Below are positions 42,829-56,628 of a stretch of 64,000 bases of DNA, one piece after another. The stretch spans positions 104,923,001-104,987,000 of the forward strand of contig NC_092588.1 of NCBI RefSeq assembly GCF_047663525.1, given 5' to 3'. Origin of the DNA: Anas platyrhynchos (taxonomy: Eukaryota; Chordata; Aves; Anseriformes; Anatidae). Every line of letters starts with the position of its first letter. Position 1 is the stretch's first letter. The notes beneath the pieces are model-generated. The model worked only from the letters and a program-made list of their open reading frames with translations, had not been told where the DNA came from and did not search any database. The position numbers and the translations under genes were made by a program.

Positions 42829-45800
42829 GTTAAACACACAACACAGTTTAAATGCTTAGAAGTTCTTTGCCAGCTTTCTCCACAAGATGTCAGTGTGGGT
42901 TCTTAATTCAATTGTACTGGCACTCTCCTCTGCCTTATCGCATTGCTGAAAAAAAATGGAGACAGGGTTGGGCAACTCCTTCTGCATACGTTTATTTTGA
43001 AGCTGAATTCGGTTTGCATCATGTACAAATACCGTTATTAACCTGGATTTTACCTTTGCCGTTTAAACGGACTTTGGGATCAGGCTGTTGTTTCTAGTCC
43101 TTCCTTACAGGAGGAGTGCTATATGTCAGACGTATCTATTGAACCGCAGATACCAGTGAAGCTGGCCTGACAGCTGACACTAACAGAGCTGATGGGTTTG
43201 TTGCTGAGTGTGATTCTGGAGCAGAAACAGGATGCTAATGGCATGGGGTAGTAAGCTAAGACTGCTCAGGAACAAGGCTTGTTAGGCTAGGATCATTGCA
43301 GTATAAATTACAGCATAATATATTTTTTAGCCTGAGTTAATAGTTCTGCATTGACTTGCCTTGCACCATGTGGGTATAGCATGTAGTCGTGTTTAATTGA
43401 TTATCTCAGCCTAAGGCATGTTGTTTGGCAATAGGTGTGGTGTATTCATGTCCCTCTGAAACTGTTTAAGGCCTATTTAGGGTTGGTGATTTTGTTTAGG
43501 TCATTTACTGTCTCTTGCTGCATACTCATCCCAAAGTGGGGGGAAAAAAAAAGCTGGCAGAATTCGGTAACCTTTGAGTGCCCAAATGGTTCTTGCTTAC
43601 ACCCCATTGGATTTCATCTGAGTTGTCAGCTTTCACTGAGAAGAATGCAACCAAGCTTAATGCTATGGAAAGGTAGCATTCCATTTTAAGCAAAGTCAGA
43701 CATAACCTTTTCCAGGGGAAAACACATTTTCATTAGATTGATGTTACTTTCAACTGAATGGCTTCAGCATCATTGGTTGATTACGAGGTGGCTAAAGCAT
43801 CTTGAAGAACTCAGAAGAATATGATGTATTTCATGAGGTTTGATAAGATTAAGCTAGAATGAAGGTGAAAATGAAGAATGAGTGAAGATGGATGTTCTTA
43901 CTGACAATTATTTCCTTATTCAATAAGAAAGATCACTTCAACATACATTTTTTTTTCCTGAATGCCTCATTTGATAACTTTCCCTAACTGTTCTCCAATT
44001 TCTCTAATTCTCTCATTTGTTATTGAATGGAGTGTAAACTGAAAAGTAGCGTGCTTGGCCCATGGTTTCCAAGAGATATGCGTAAAAGAGATGTAGAAAT
44101 TTCTGACCCCTTCGGCCATTTCTTGCCAATGGCTTTTCTGCCTCTGTCCAATGTCTGCTCTCCTAATCTAGTTTACTTTCCAGAGTACACTTTGTGGGCC
44201 TGCCACATCATATCAGTCTTCTTAATTTATTGTTGCTTGTGGCCTCATTCATTCTCCTTCTCTTTCAGAACCTCAGATCCTTGTTACTGGCATCTGCCAT
44301 TCTCTGGCATCTTGCCTTATCACTCTATGGGTTTTTCCACAGGTAGCTTCTTCCTGCCTATTGTCATACCTAATGGCCTTCACTCCATCAATTCCCAACA
44401 TTTAGCCCCTTATTGTCTTTCTCCTACCACCAGTCTTTCTGTACAACACCCTTATTTCTCTCCTAGGATCTGAAATATTTATCTTCCTTTTGTGGACCTG
44501 TCTGGGTACCAACACAGGTGTCTAATTACTTTCCAGTTAGAAACAGCTAGCTGTAGATTTTTTCTAAAGAAGAGCCCAGATTTCTCTCAGTGGTATGACT
44601 GTTATCTTTTCTTATCCCCAGCACAGTCTTTGCTCCCCTGTCTTCCCACTAATCTTTTCTTATCTCCTGATTTAGTTGTTCCTCTCACTGCTTCAGACTG
44701 TAAATTCTGATAGCATACTCTTCTGCCATTCTTCTGCCAGTGTGAAATATCTGTCACACTGCAGAAATTACAGAGACTCCTTCTAAGGTGTGTTACCAGC
44801 AGTAGGCCAAGGATAAATCCTAATATCATTTTTTTTCCTTTCTTTTCTTTTAAGAAATGTTATAAAGTCCCATTTCTAATCCATCATAAACAGCTTGATG
44901 AATAGTTTTCTCATTGATGATAAATGACAATTGAAAATGTTCTTCCACCCTGAGAAAAGTACTCTATTTTAGGACAGGAGAGAGTCCCACATGCCACAAC
45001 AGAATGAGAAATCACAGCAGAAAAATTTGGGGGCAAGAATTGGAACTGGAGATCTTTTGGTTCAGAAGGTATTAAAATCCCAGAAAGAAAAGAGCTAACT
45101 TTAAAATTCTTTGCACTGAGTTTCCAGAGTAATAGTGTTATATTTATAGTTTTATGCTTTACTTATGCAATCACATATTTTACAAAAGTGAACAGCTGGA
45201 TGCTATTGCTTTTGGTTTCTGACAGATGCCAAATGAGGTCAGTTACAGAGTTTGAGCTGATTCGTGTGGGGTGAATGCTAGAACTAAGATCTCTCTACAG
45301 AGCACTTAGATTAAAGGGCCATATGCAACTTTAAGAGGATTTTATCCTCTTTGCAGTAGGAGCTGCTGTCTTCATTGTCCATAGTTCAGGCTAGCAGTGC
45401 CTAATGTGGAAAGAAAAATGTGCAAATGGTGTCCTGGTGGTATTGTACTTTTTTTTTTTTTTTTGTGGTTGGTTCTTGTCTGTTTGTTTTTTAGTGGTTG
45501 GTTGTTTTTTTGTTTGTACTGTTTTGTTTTGTTTTTGTTTTTCACCTATATGTGCAGAATTGACTGAGTTCAGATTTTGGGAGTTATTGAAATCAAACTT
45601 GTGACAGAGAAATCTCCAGTAAGACATTTGCAAGCATTCATACAAATGCAAATTTTGTCCTTCTAATACTTATTTTTTAGTCCCAGAATCTCTTTTGTTT
45701 TGAAGAGGAGGGGAAAGTTTAAGAGAGGAGAGATTATTTTGGTTTATGGTTTTTATCTGTCAGTGTCTATATATTATTAAAAGAAACATTTCCTATAAAA

Positions 45801-46167
45801 ATTCTTTTGTTTTGCTGGATGACTCCAGCTAAAATGAGATATCCAATAATAAATGCTGGAAGCTGAGCCCTTGGGGTCCATACCAGCAATGACTGAAAAT
45901 CTTTTTCTTCTCTCTGGAGAACTGTGGCCAATATTCCCCTTTTATACAGAAATGTTTTGGGAGGGAGACTCAAGTGACGTCTTATTAGTTCTTATTTCTC
46001 TAACCTGAGAAACAGAAGAAAATGCTCGAGGTGTGGTTACCAGTTAATCCACAGCATTAACTGGAGAAAGAATTGTTTTTGTTGTTGCACTTAAGGTCTT
46101 TTTCCTTGTGGTAGACTCCAGACTGTACTGAATAGCACAGAGTCAAAGGTGTCAGATCAAATGCTAT

Positions 46168-46217
46168 TTTCTGTAATCTTGAACAGTGTTTTTCTGTAAT
46201 CTTGAACAGTGTTTTTC
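46168..46217. repeat. 23-bp direct tandem duplication
   Basis: Two perfect copies of a 23-base unit containing CTGTAATCTTGAACAGTG. Confidence 0.85.
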
Positions 46218-48425
46218 AATATGCTAACTCAGGAAGGAGGATCATGGAAGATACCTGTCTCCTCTACTGAAAGGTATGACCTGGGTCAGTTCCACTGAAT
46301 GACTATGCTTAAATTATTTGTGGGTTGCTGAACAAACTGCACCACAGGCTCTGAACCAAAGACATGTAGGGATAGAAAACACGTATCAATGTCTAATGGC
46401 ATGTCTGTTTCATTCTTCTCTACTTCTGTTCATAGCTTCTCTTCACGGAACGCACATTGGAATCTGAAGCACAGACTGTGACCATCAAATTCGTGTCTGT
46501 ACCATTCATCTGCTGGCCAAACTTGGGCAAATAATTTCTTTATGCCTCAGTCTGTAAACAAATACAACAGTGCTGTCTTTCCCTTGTTTTGGGCAAAGAG
46601 AGAAGAAACAACAGTACAACAGATGCTGTCATTGCTGTTATCCTGGTAAGATCAACGTGCACCATTTGTTACACAGAAGAATCTTCTTGCTGTCTAAGAT
46701 GGTTTATATAATCTGCCCTGTTAATCTTTATAACATTACAGTTTCTCCTGATCTAACATGGCTCAAGATGTCTTTCAGAGCCTGAAAAAGGTGGTGAACA
46801 GTGATAATGTTGGCGGTGAGAGCTGGGGAAATCCTGCTTCAGTAGTCCACTATAATTTATTTGAAAACAACCACATCTGAATGTCTAAAAATGTGCCAGC
46901 TGAACCAGGCTCTCAACAGCTGTAGATGCTTGTAATTCTACTTACAGCAAGCTATCCCATAGGGTCCTTAACTGTCTTACTGAATAAGCAAGATATAAAG
47001 CTGGATGCAGGGAGTGAAGTGTCCTGCTTATATTTAAGCTTATATTTCTTATTGCATTCTCTGATAAAATACTGGTATTCTTGAAGTGTACATAGTGTGG
47101 TCCTGAGAAAGTCTGCAACAGTGGCCGTGTCTGTATAGGCAGTCTTTAGGTTTTCAAATATTCTTTTAATTTCTTATTCTAACACTTATTCATATTAATG
47201 AATCATTAATTTATTCTCTGGAATAAGCCAGTAGCAACTTTTGAGGAGTTATTATAGGAAAAGTAGCTGTCTGAATGAAACAAATATGAAGAGAACAATT
47301 TGTTATAGAAAATGTGTTTATTTGTGTTTGTTGGTGGCAAATATGACCAAAATTTCCATTTTTATCATCTGCTTATTCCTGTAAATGTTGCTGTGAAAGT
47401 ACATCTATTTGAGGTTCAGCACAAAATCGGAACATCTTTCCTTGATTGGTACAGGCCATTGTTAGCAGAGAAGTTTGAGAAATGGATTAGGCAGTAATTC
47501 CAAGAGAGTTTGGTTTGCCTTTGAATACTATTTGGCTAAATATGACATTCATTTTATAAGGCTTGTGGGCAAAGCTTGTCTATTCTTATCATTGTCTTTA
47601 CTCAAGTTTTGCTTTCTCATGCTATTTTTGTTTTGTTGCTCTCATTTAATGCCATTCTGCTGCATCACCTAATGACATAGACTAGCAACATGGTAAAAGA
47701 ACTTTCTTATCTAATTTAATCAAGCTGCATTAGGATTCTGGTTACAAATATCTTAATGGTTGTGGAGAAAGAGGTCTGAGAAATCCTCATAGGGGCTGAG
47801 GAATCAAACGTAATTATTAATTAGTGGAAGTCTGCCTTTGTAGCATAAATCTTTGTGTGTCTAATTTCAAAGTACATTGCACATAATCATGTTCAGGGTT
47901 ATGTCCATTTCAGTGAATTTTCTTTTTTAATATACAGATAAGAAAGACAGGAAGCTCTTTCAATAAGAACATAAAATACAAGGCAGCTGCTCTACCAAAA
48001 TATATTTCATTGAAACAGAGCTATTTTCTGTGAACTGGATGCAGGTGGAAGTCTATAGAGATAACTAGACATATTGTCATTGCCATGAATGCATATCTGC
48101 AATTGCCTTTTCCCTGCTCTATATATTTTTCACGTTTCAAAGAAGATTATACAGTCAAGGGCAGATAATGTCCAAAATTCATTCATTGTGTGACTCTATT
48201 GCTTATGGAGACTTCAGGCTGGGAATAAGTTTGATGAAAACTGTAGCTGAAATGGAAGACAGGGGACCATGTTAGATTAGATATGCTGTTCAACTTTCCT
48301 GCTATTTTAGAAAGCCTGACTCCCCCCAAGCAAGTTATTTTACTTCACCAGGGAAATACTAGCCTATTTTTCCCTCATTTCAACAAGTTTTTATGTCATG
48401 CTATGTTTGATGTTTCTGATGAATA

Positions 48426-48485
48426 AGTTAATTTTTGCAACCGTTAAACAAACAGAGTTAATTTTTGCAACCTTTAAACAAGCGG
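48426..48485. repeat. 30-bp direct tandem duplication
   Basis: Two near-identical copies containing AGTTAATTTTTGCAACC, period 30. Confidence 0.85.
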
Positions 48486-51042
48486 CAGGGTATGAGAAGT
48501 GCACAGAGAGGGTAATAACCTAATACTGTAATAGCTTCCACAGTCACTGGTGGGGAGGGAGGCGGGGGGAGGGGACAGGAGTTGGCCTTGTTCCAGCCTT
48601 TACAGTAAAAAATTTCCAAGTTGTAGAGAAGCATGTTTGGAATTTAAAAGAACACAACTGCAATCTGTTTACATCACCTGTTGACCAATTAGCCAATGCA
48701 AATTAAAAAGAAATACCTTTTCATGAGATCTATTTGGTCTTGTTAAGTAAATTCTTTTTAAACTCATCTGATTATGGAAACTTTGATAACATAAGATTTT
48801 GTTTTCTGATGTGGCCCCAAAATTTCTTAGAGATGAAAACAGCTGATTGATTTAAATACAGTATAAACTGGGAAAGTCTTGTCTTATGTAGATTTTTTTT
48901 ACTTGTTTAGATTTTTTTTAATTGATTTATTTTACTGGAAGATATTCTGCTTACTGAAAAAGTTCCTGGGGGAAAAAAAAAAAACAAAAAACTCTCCCTT
49001 TTTAAGCATTTTTGGGAGGAATGTTCCATATTTTGTAAAAAGCAGCTTCTGTCATTATTAAGTCTGCACTCACACATTTGCAGAGCGCTAGATGAGTTTC
49101 TTCTTAGTATTAAGAAAGTGCACACTAACAAATTTATGCCAGCTAGCATAGGAGAAGGTACAAAATATGCTGATCAGAGCGTTTTGGGAGCTAGGGGCTT
49201 GTAAGCTGGACATCAACGAGAGAAGCACAAGGGAAATCTGGGGCAAGGAACTGAGGAATATGGGACTTGGCCTACTAGCCCAGGAAACACTAGAATGGGA
49301 ATTTTAGAGCTGGGTGCAGTCATTCCTTCTACTTCACTCTTTAAGGAAGGGCAGAGAAAGTGGAGGAACATCCCTGCTGCTGAACTCAGTATGTGTGGTC
49401 TTCCACTCTAAGCATGGGAAAGGAGAAACAGAAATGTACAGCGCTTTTCAGAAAGCATGCGTGAGTATAGCTTTAAGATAAAACTTCCATTCAACACAAC
49501 TGCAAATAATTAACTTGATAAAAACTTTGATGCAGTGCAATGTTTTCACAATTATATGACGTGGAAATGAGTGGATCCTACTTCAAAATTCATGATCGGA
49601 TTTGAAAAATAAGCAAGAGATTGGATTTGGCTTGTGAAAAAAAAATAAAAATAAAAAGGTGTATTTATCATGTTATTGAAAACACAAGATCAGTTAAAAT
49701 ATTTGCAGTGGAAAGCTGGCTTGCTTACACTTTGCTGGATCTGTTATTGAACCTCTAGTTTGTCCTTATGTTCATGTCAACGAGAATTATGTCAAGACAA
49801 GGAAATTATGAGACTGAGACAGGAAGAACAGGAGTTTGTTTGTATGTATGAGTATATAAATACTATGCAAAGTATATTCCTGCCTTAAGACTGTGAGGAG
49901 AGAAAAAGAAAAGGAAATATGTTTTAGGGTAGTTAATTTGAATATTTCAGTAATGTGTAACTAATGCTATTAAAACCATTATTTCAAAACCTGTAGTAGC
50001 CCATAAGATCTTCTACATAGACTTCAGAAATTTTATATTACAGTATGATAATTCTTAAAGGGGAAAACAACAACAAAACTATGAGGTTTGTATTGGCTTT
50101 CTGAAGTGACTTTGGTTTCTTGTATTGACTGGTTTAGAAACACTTGAAAAACTAAGGTTAATTTTGTGTTATACTGGTGCTCTTGAGCTGGAAAGGAGAA
50201 TGTAAATGTTATTGATGTCTGGAAAAGCTCTTGAGATTAAAAGGAGAAGGTAAGAGCATTTCTGGTGAAGCATTTCTGTGCTTCTGCAGTGTTTTACTCT
50301 TTTCAGTTCTTTATAAAACTCTTGAAGAGGTTGAGTTCACATGTGTAGTTCACCGAGCCTTGACCTCCATCCTCCTTTGTCCTGGGGGTGACTGATCAGA
50401 TGTAAGTGAATGGTGTAACTACATTTGAATTAGAGACTAAAGACAGCAATATCATGCCATTTCCATGCAGTTTTGTCTTGTAACTAAGATACTAATCTAG
50501 AAGAAAGAAGCCAATCTGAAGCCAATACCTCATTTCTTCTATACACTAGCATGAGAGTAGTGTCTTCTAAGAGTTCAAAAAATAGCTACTGTATTCCTCA
50601 AAATCAAGAGCAGCTGCTATTGAGAGATATGAAGTGGGACTACAGAACTGTGCACACTGTTACATTTTATCATGTTCTTTATTTGAAAATACTAGATTAT
50701 GATAAATATGCTCAATGTTGATGTAAATGGCAATGTTATTATCTCTCATTTAATCTTTCATGCTTTTATAAAAATATTGTTGTATACCAATCAACTGATT
50801 AAGAAATCAAGTAAGTTTTGTGATGAAGGAAAAATGTATTAAAGGATTTCTAATGCTTTTGTGGTAATGCCTCATTTACTTGAAAATATGTGATTTCCAC
50901 CCTACTTAAATTGGGAACTGGGTCCAAAATGTATGTCTGTGTATTTAGTTCTACTAGGTTACCATGTTCATCTGGTTCCTTTAGTTCTATTTAGTTTCAT
51001 TATGTAATTTTATTGCAGATAGTACAGATCTAATCTTAAAAC

Positions 51043-51061
51043 TGACACACACACACACACG
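51043..51061. repeat. (AC)n microsatellite
   Basis: Uninterrupted AC dinucleotides, about nine units. Confidence 0.9.
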
Positions 51062-51545
51062 CAGGAAAAAAAAAATAAAAATACCTTGCTGTGGCATTTG
51101 ATGTTCAGGGGTATTCTTTGAGAGATTTATTCCTGCTCTATACATTCTAGCAATCTGAGCTAAAAATATGGATAGTAGTTCAATATAATCTTTTATCACT
51201 ATTGCTAGAGCATAAGCCATTTTTCTGTCACTTCTGGGTGGCACTTCAGTCAACTTACTTAATCTCATAGCAGCTTTCTGAAGTTTTTTTTCGGCAACTG
51301 CTAGAAAAGATCAGATAGAGAAGTGATAAACTAATGCAATAAAATTTCTCTCATATGTTGGCAAGCTTGCAGCAAGAATAGTGAATATAAAGCATCCATG
51401 TCTTGAAGGACTATGCCATATAAATATGAATATCAGCAACTTTTTTTCTATATGTAGAAAGAGATTTTTAAAAGCTTAACATGAAGTCCAAACTGCGAAG
51501 TTTCTGTTCTGTTCTGAAAAATAACTATTATAGAACTAGGCAGAT

Positions 51546-51661
51546 GTATGGATTTTAATGGCAGTAATTCATGCTAGGAGATCATATGGATTTTAATGGC
51601 AGTAATTCATGCTAGGAGATCATACGGATTTTAATGGTAGTAATTAATGCTAGGAGATCGA
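51546..51661. repeat. 38-bp tandem repeat, three copies
   Basis: Three copies of a 38-base unit containing GATTTTAATGGCAGTAATTC; the third differs at a few bases. Period exactly 38. Confidence 0.9.
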
Positions 51662-53036
51662 TTGTGGAATTATTTTCATGTTTGGGGATGTAAAGATCAA
51701 AATTATATTATCCCAGGTTATTCATATAACAGTTATCAGTAGATATTAGTGTGCTCCAAAGAGCACAGTAACAGTGCTCTGAGCCAGCTGTTAAGCTGTC
51801 CAAATACTCAGTCTGAGGGTTCTCTCATATTAAAACCCTCTAAAGAGTAAACTGAGAGGAGCATTTTTCGACCACCGACATCTTTTCTATTTTTGTCCCT
51901 TCTAAGCTCTTTAACCTGCTTCTGCTTTAATTCCAACCAATAAAAATAAGCTTGAGTGATGTGACCAACTTTAAATCCAACTTTAAATTGGCAGCAGGGG
52001 TAGGGGACAGAGAAAGGGAGCAATTTCTAGGTAATCTGCAAACTCACTGTAATAAATTGGCAGTTACAGTGGCAAATGGTATTAACAAAAAAAGTATTGC
52101 AGTGTGATCTCAGTCAAAGCATTTTTTAAGCTTTCTCCAGAGGAAAAAAAAAATGTTGAGGGTAATAAAGTAACCTTTTCTTACTCAGTTGTGTAGGCTA
52201 CCTGGCTATAAATGTATTTATTACATTTACAATACAATTACATTACAATATTATTATTTATATCTGGAAATTAGCAACACAGTCACCAGTTTCAAATATT
52301 GGGAAAACAAACAAACAAGCATACAAACAAAAAAAAAACAACACAGGAGAATGCTGAGGTTAATAACTGTAATTTAAATAATATTTCTCTATACTTGGAT
52401 AGCACTTATTTTAATTTATTCCATTCAGATCATTAAACTTTTAACTGATCAAGAATCTACTAGCCTCTACTTAATGTGGGCTAGTGACTTTGATTTCCTT
52501 AGAGTTGATTTGTACTAAATCTTATTTAAAAACATAATCCTATTTTGAAATTAAAACAAAATCAGAAAAGCTTTGACATATTTTCAAAAGCTTTTCTTTG
52601 TGTTGTGGTTTAAACTTCAATTCTATTTTGGAAATAAATAAATAAGAGTGAAAAGGAATCACTGATATCTTTTTGTTTTTTTTTTTTTCCAGTCAGCTTT
52701 TAATCTTTATTGACATACCCAAAGATGATAACATGATAAAGGTTTAGATGCTTTTGAGTCGAGAAAAAACTTGACTGAAAATGAAATCTAAAGAAATTGA
52801 GAGTATGCTTGCATATATACATAGGTATACTGTATTGGAGATGTAAAATATGTAAGCATGCATAACATCAATTTTAAAAGTGCTTAAAGTACTCTTTACT
52901 CCAGAGAATTAACATTCCCCTAGTTTTCTATCTATCTAGATTATTTTTGAAAAAAATAATAAATGAATGAGCTGAAGTGATGCAAAAGTCGTGAAAAGGG
53001 AGGGTTTTGTTGTTGTTTGTTTGTTTGTTTGTTTTC

Positions 53037-53205
53037 ATAGAATAATTTAGGTTGGAAAAGGTACTTAAGATCATATGATCAGCAAGTCCCCCCATCACCT
53101 AACTCTACCAAGTCCATAAGCACTACAACCACACCTTGCTCTAAGGATTGCAACTCCACTAGTTCCCTGGGCAGCCTGTTGCAATGCCTGTGGAACAGGT
53201 TGACC
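53037..53205 (-). mobile_element. CR1 LINE 3' end fragment (old)
   Basis: Minus-strand CR1 3' end starting TCATAGAATAATTTAGGTTG and running into ORF2-tail sequence ('CCCTGGGCAGCCTGTTGCAA'). Confidence 0.85.
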
Positions 53206-55915
53206 AACGTTTCTTTTATTTTCTCATTCTCTCCCTGCTTTCTACTGATCTCCTGAACTTCCCTTTTCCCCAATTATTTATACTCACAGATGCAGTTCCC
53301 CCTTTTTCTTTCACTATGTCACTGCTGTCCCTTTATTTCACTCTCAGTCTCTCTCCTGTCCCTCATTACGTATTTCATGTATGGTCCAACTTCACATACT
53401 TCATTCTATTACTCAATAGCACACATGGATTTTTATTTTACCTCTCTTTTCATAGAGTAGCAATAATAATAATGATTAGTGTGACTGTTGTCTGCATTGA
53501 AACTGGGCTTTGGAGTCTCAGTCATGGAGCAGGATCCGGTAGCCACTGTACACGTTACATATTTTTTATTACCAGAGAGCTTATTTTACCTCATTATCTC
53601 CAGTGGAAGCCAGTGGAAGCACACCAGTTAAAAAGCTAGTTCCACACAGTGCCAAAGATGTATGTGTTCATTTCATTATTATTTACTACCTTCATTTTCC
53701 CAGTCTGATGTTTGATGTTCTTCAGCACTTGCTGGTGCAGTCACAGCTCTTGTTAGCTATTATTCAGAGGATAGGTAATAGTAGGTTGTAAACTTCTTGA
53801 ATGCCACCAAGAATTGCAATATATTTTTGAAAATTATTTGAATAAAGAGATCAAGAGACTTAAATGGGAGATGTACATTTTCAGCATATGCAAGATGTTG
53901 ATAATTTTTCGTTGTGGATTTCTTGATCAAAGTAATTTTACTTTATACATCACATATATAACTGGGCTGTTTCTCAAGTGTACAATTTTCAAGTTAATAT
54001 AATACGTAATTATAGCTGTTATTTTAAAAAATAGTTTTGTGTTATCTCTTAGCTTAGCATCTCCCTTGAAATGGAAGAGTAAGATTTGAAGAAGGAATAT
54101 GTAATATATATTTGTGGTGAATAAACCACTCAGCTAGAAAACAGGAAATGAATTTCTGTCTTTATGAAAATCAATTTCCGAAAAATTAATGTATGAGAGA
54201 AAATCATCTAATTTCCCCTTTCTCTGAAGTGTTGAATAAAACTAATTCTTTCCTCTGTACCAAGTACAGTGTTTTTATTACACCTAAGGGGCATTTGCAT
54301 TTTCTGAAAACAATATAATTACAGCTTAAGTATTGCATGATAGAGCTATAAAAATAATAATTAATAATTTAAAAAGTGCAGTTACATAGCTGAACCAGAA
54401 CTGATAGATTTGGCTCGATAATGAAGACTGTCTGTATTCAAAAGGCTAATAATTGGTTGTAACTTCGTATGTAAATTGTCTAGAAGACAAGGTATTCCCT
54501 TTTATGTGTGCTTAAATACTCTGACTCTTCTTTATTATCTGCTTCCATATCTTTCAGGATACCAATAAAACCACAAAGATGAAGAGAACATCATGGTGGC
54601 ATTTTGGTGACTTGCAGATGCCAGAGTAAGTGCTGAGCAGAGAAGGGAAGGTAGGAAAAATGGGAAAATGTCAAACTGATGATCAGATTTATACCATTGA
54701 AACTATTCTCAAATGCAGAATTTTCCAAAATGTATCTGACCAAAGAATTGGCAGAATAAAGATCTTGGAAAGAACTGAAGATTTAGTTTTGCAATGTAAA
54801 AAAAGTCATATATTTTTTTTAATTTTGATTGTAAACTTTTATAAAAGGAAATTGTCATCTGGTATTCACAATAAGATTGTTTTAAAATGTAATAAGATTC
54901 AATTAGATTTATTTTGAATGGGTAACCACTTTTATAAAGATGCCACAAAATGTTTAATCTCATGGAGGGAGGCAGAATTCAAGCAAAAATTTCATATTAT
55001 TCTAATGAATTTTCTAAAGATTCTAATAATACAGACCAGCCTGTCTATCTCTAATTATAGGCCTTCATATACTGTGACTGTTCCCACTCAGCAGTGCAAT
55101 TGGTACCTTGATGGAACACATTTAGTCTCGCTATTTTTTTTCCTCAGGAAGGTGGACAGTGAAATCCATGCAGCAAGGGCAAATAGGTAGAATTTACTTC
55201 AAGCCATGAACAAAGCAGTAGACTTTTTCACTTAATGTGTGACTTTCTTATCAACAGCTGCAAGATTTATCAATTAAGCATGACAGCTACAATAAGTGAA
55301 GCCAGTGTTAAGCAAGACGCCCTTGATTCTATTTTTTTTCCTGCTGGTTCTTGATGTTATACCAGCATATTGTTAAGATGTCATCAGGCAATAATACAGC
55401 AAATGGAACTTTTAGGACCTCTTGTTATTAAAGTTGTCTGACATTTCCTGTTCTAATTACTAAACATTTTAAAACTAATTTTAACTCTTTTGGAGCCTGA
55501 ATTTGCCTATTAGGGAACAATCTACCTTAGGAAGATTTAATCTGGAAAGTTTACAAATGCAGTGAGCATTACTGATAACTAGTTTGCTAGCATGTTCACT
55601 GTAAAGAAACAGAAGAAACTGCATGATGAGTAGTGAGGGAAAAGAGGGACAAAACGTTATTATTTCTGTGGTAGACATGCTTCTGTCCCTTTACTCCAGG
55701 CTTGTGTTCTTTCTTAGTATTAAAGGTAAAATTTGAAGTATTCAATAAACATCTAATTATGGAGTTGTCTCATTTCATAATTAGTTCCAATTTTATTTAT
55801 TTGGTAGAACTCTATATAAGATAAGGGGCTATTTCCTATAAATTATTATTTCATAAACTCATCACAGGAATGGAGAACACTGTATGCTACCTTACCACAG
55901 TGGAAGAATTATAGA
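53206..55915. other. AT-rich intergenic DNA, no gene seen
   Basis: The 151-codon plus-strand frame at 53184-53639 is hydrophobic but starts inside a CR1 relic and shows no family signal. Nothing else recognised. Confidence 0.5.
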
Positions 55916-56235
55916 TTAAAATCATATAAGCATTAAGGTTGGAAAAGACTTCCAAGATCATCTAGTCTAACTGTCCCCCTATCACCAATATCACCCACTA
56001 ATCCTTGTCCCTAAGTACCACGTCCAACCTTTGCTTAAACACCCCCCGCGATGGGGACTTCACTACCTGCCTGGGCAACCCATTCTAATGCCTAACCACT
56101 CTTTCCAAGAAGAAAATTTTCCTAATTTCCAAGTTGAACCTCCCCTGGCACAACTTGAGGCCATTCTTTCTTGTCCTATTGCTAGTTATCTGTGAGAAGA
56201 AACCGAACCCCAGCTCACCACAGTTTCCTATATTA
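55916..56235 (-). mobile_element. CR1 LINE 3' end fragment (old)
   Basis: Minus-strand CR1 with the 'AAGGTTGGAAAAGACTTCCA' 3' UTR block and a degraded ORF2 tail; same subfamily type as 1429-1722. Confidence 0.88.
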
Positions 56236-56628
56236 GAAGGAATAAGGGGTTACAATTAAGAAGATACAATATCTTGAATATGCAGCAAATTTCTACTTTT
56301 TTCCCACTATGATAACATAGAGAATTTATGGATATTCATTAAACATTTAGCTGGACAATTCATTAGAGAATGTCGTGTAGGAGGGAAATGAATGCACAAT
56401 GTAACAATCTATTTCTACCTTCAACTTCTCTAAGTCCTTCGTGCTATGTTAAGGAATTTTAAATTAATCTCTTTCTGCCTTCCAATTACCCTTTTTTTTT
56501 TTTCTTTCATATTTCTTATGAAAGAAATGTGTCTTCAGGTATTACAGGATCTTAGTGGGGAAAAGTATTTCTGATGGATGGCTACAAACTCTATAGGTGA
56601 CACTGTTAGTAACCTTTAAGTTAACATG

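Larger units (their letters stand above)
42829..53036. other. AT-rich gene desert, no gene seen
   Basis: About 10 kb without recognisable exons, TE copies or conserved motifs. The longest frame (44027-44473 plus, 148 codons) has no family signal. Only small tandem repeats stand out and are listed separately. Introns of a larger gene cannot be excluded by eye. Confidence 0.5.

Noticed and set aside
44027-44473. 148-codon plus-strand open frame in the gene desert
   Set aside because: Composition is Ser/Phe/Leu-rich with no domain, no splice context and no duplicate; consistent with chance.
53184-53639. 151-codon hydrophobic plus-strand frame
   Set aside because: Begins antisense inside a CR1 relic and has no recognisable family features.
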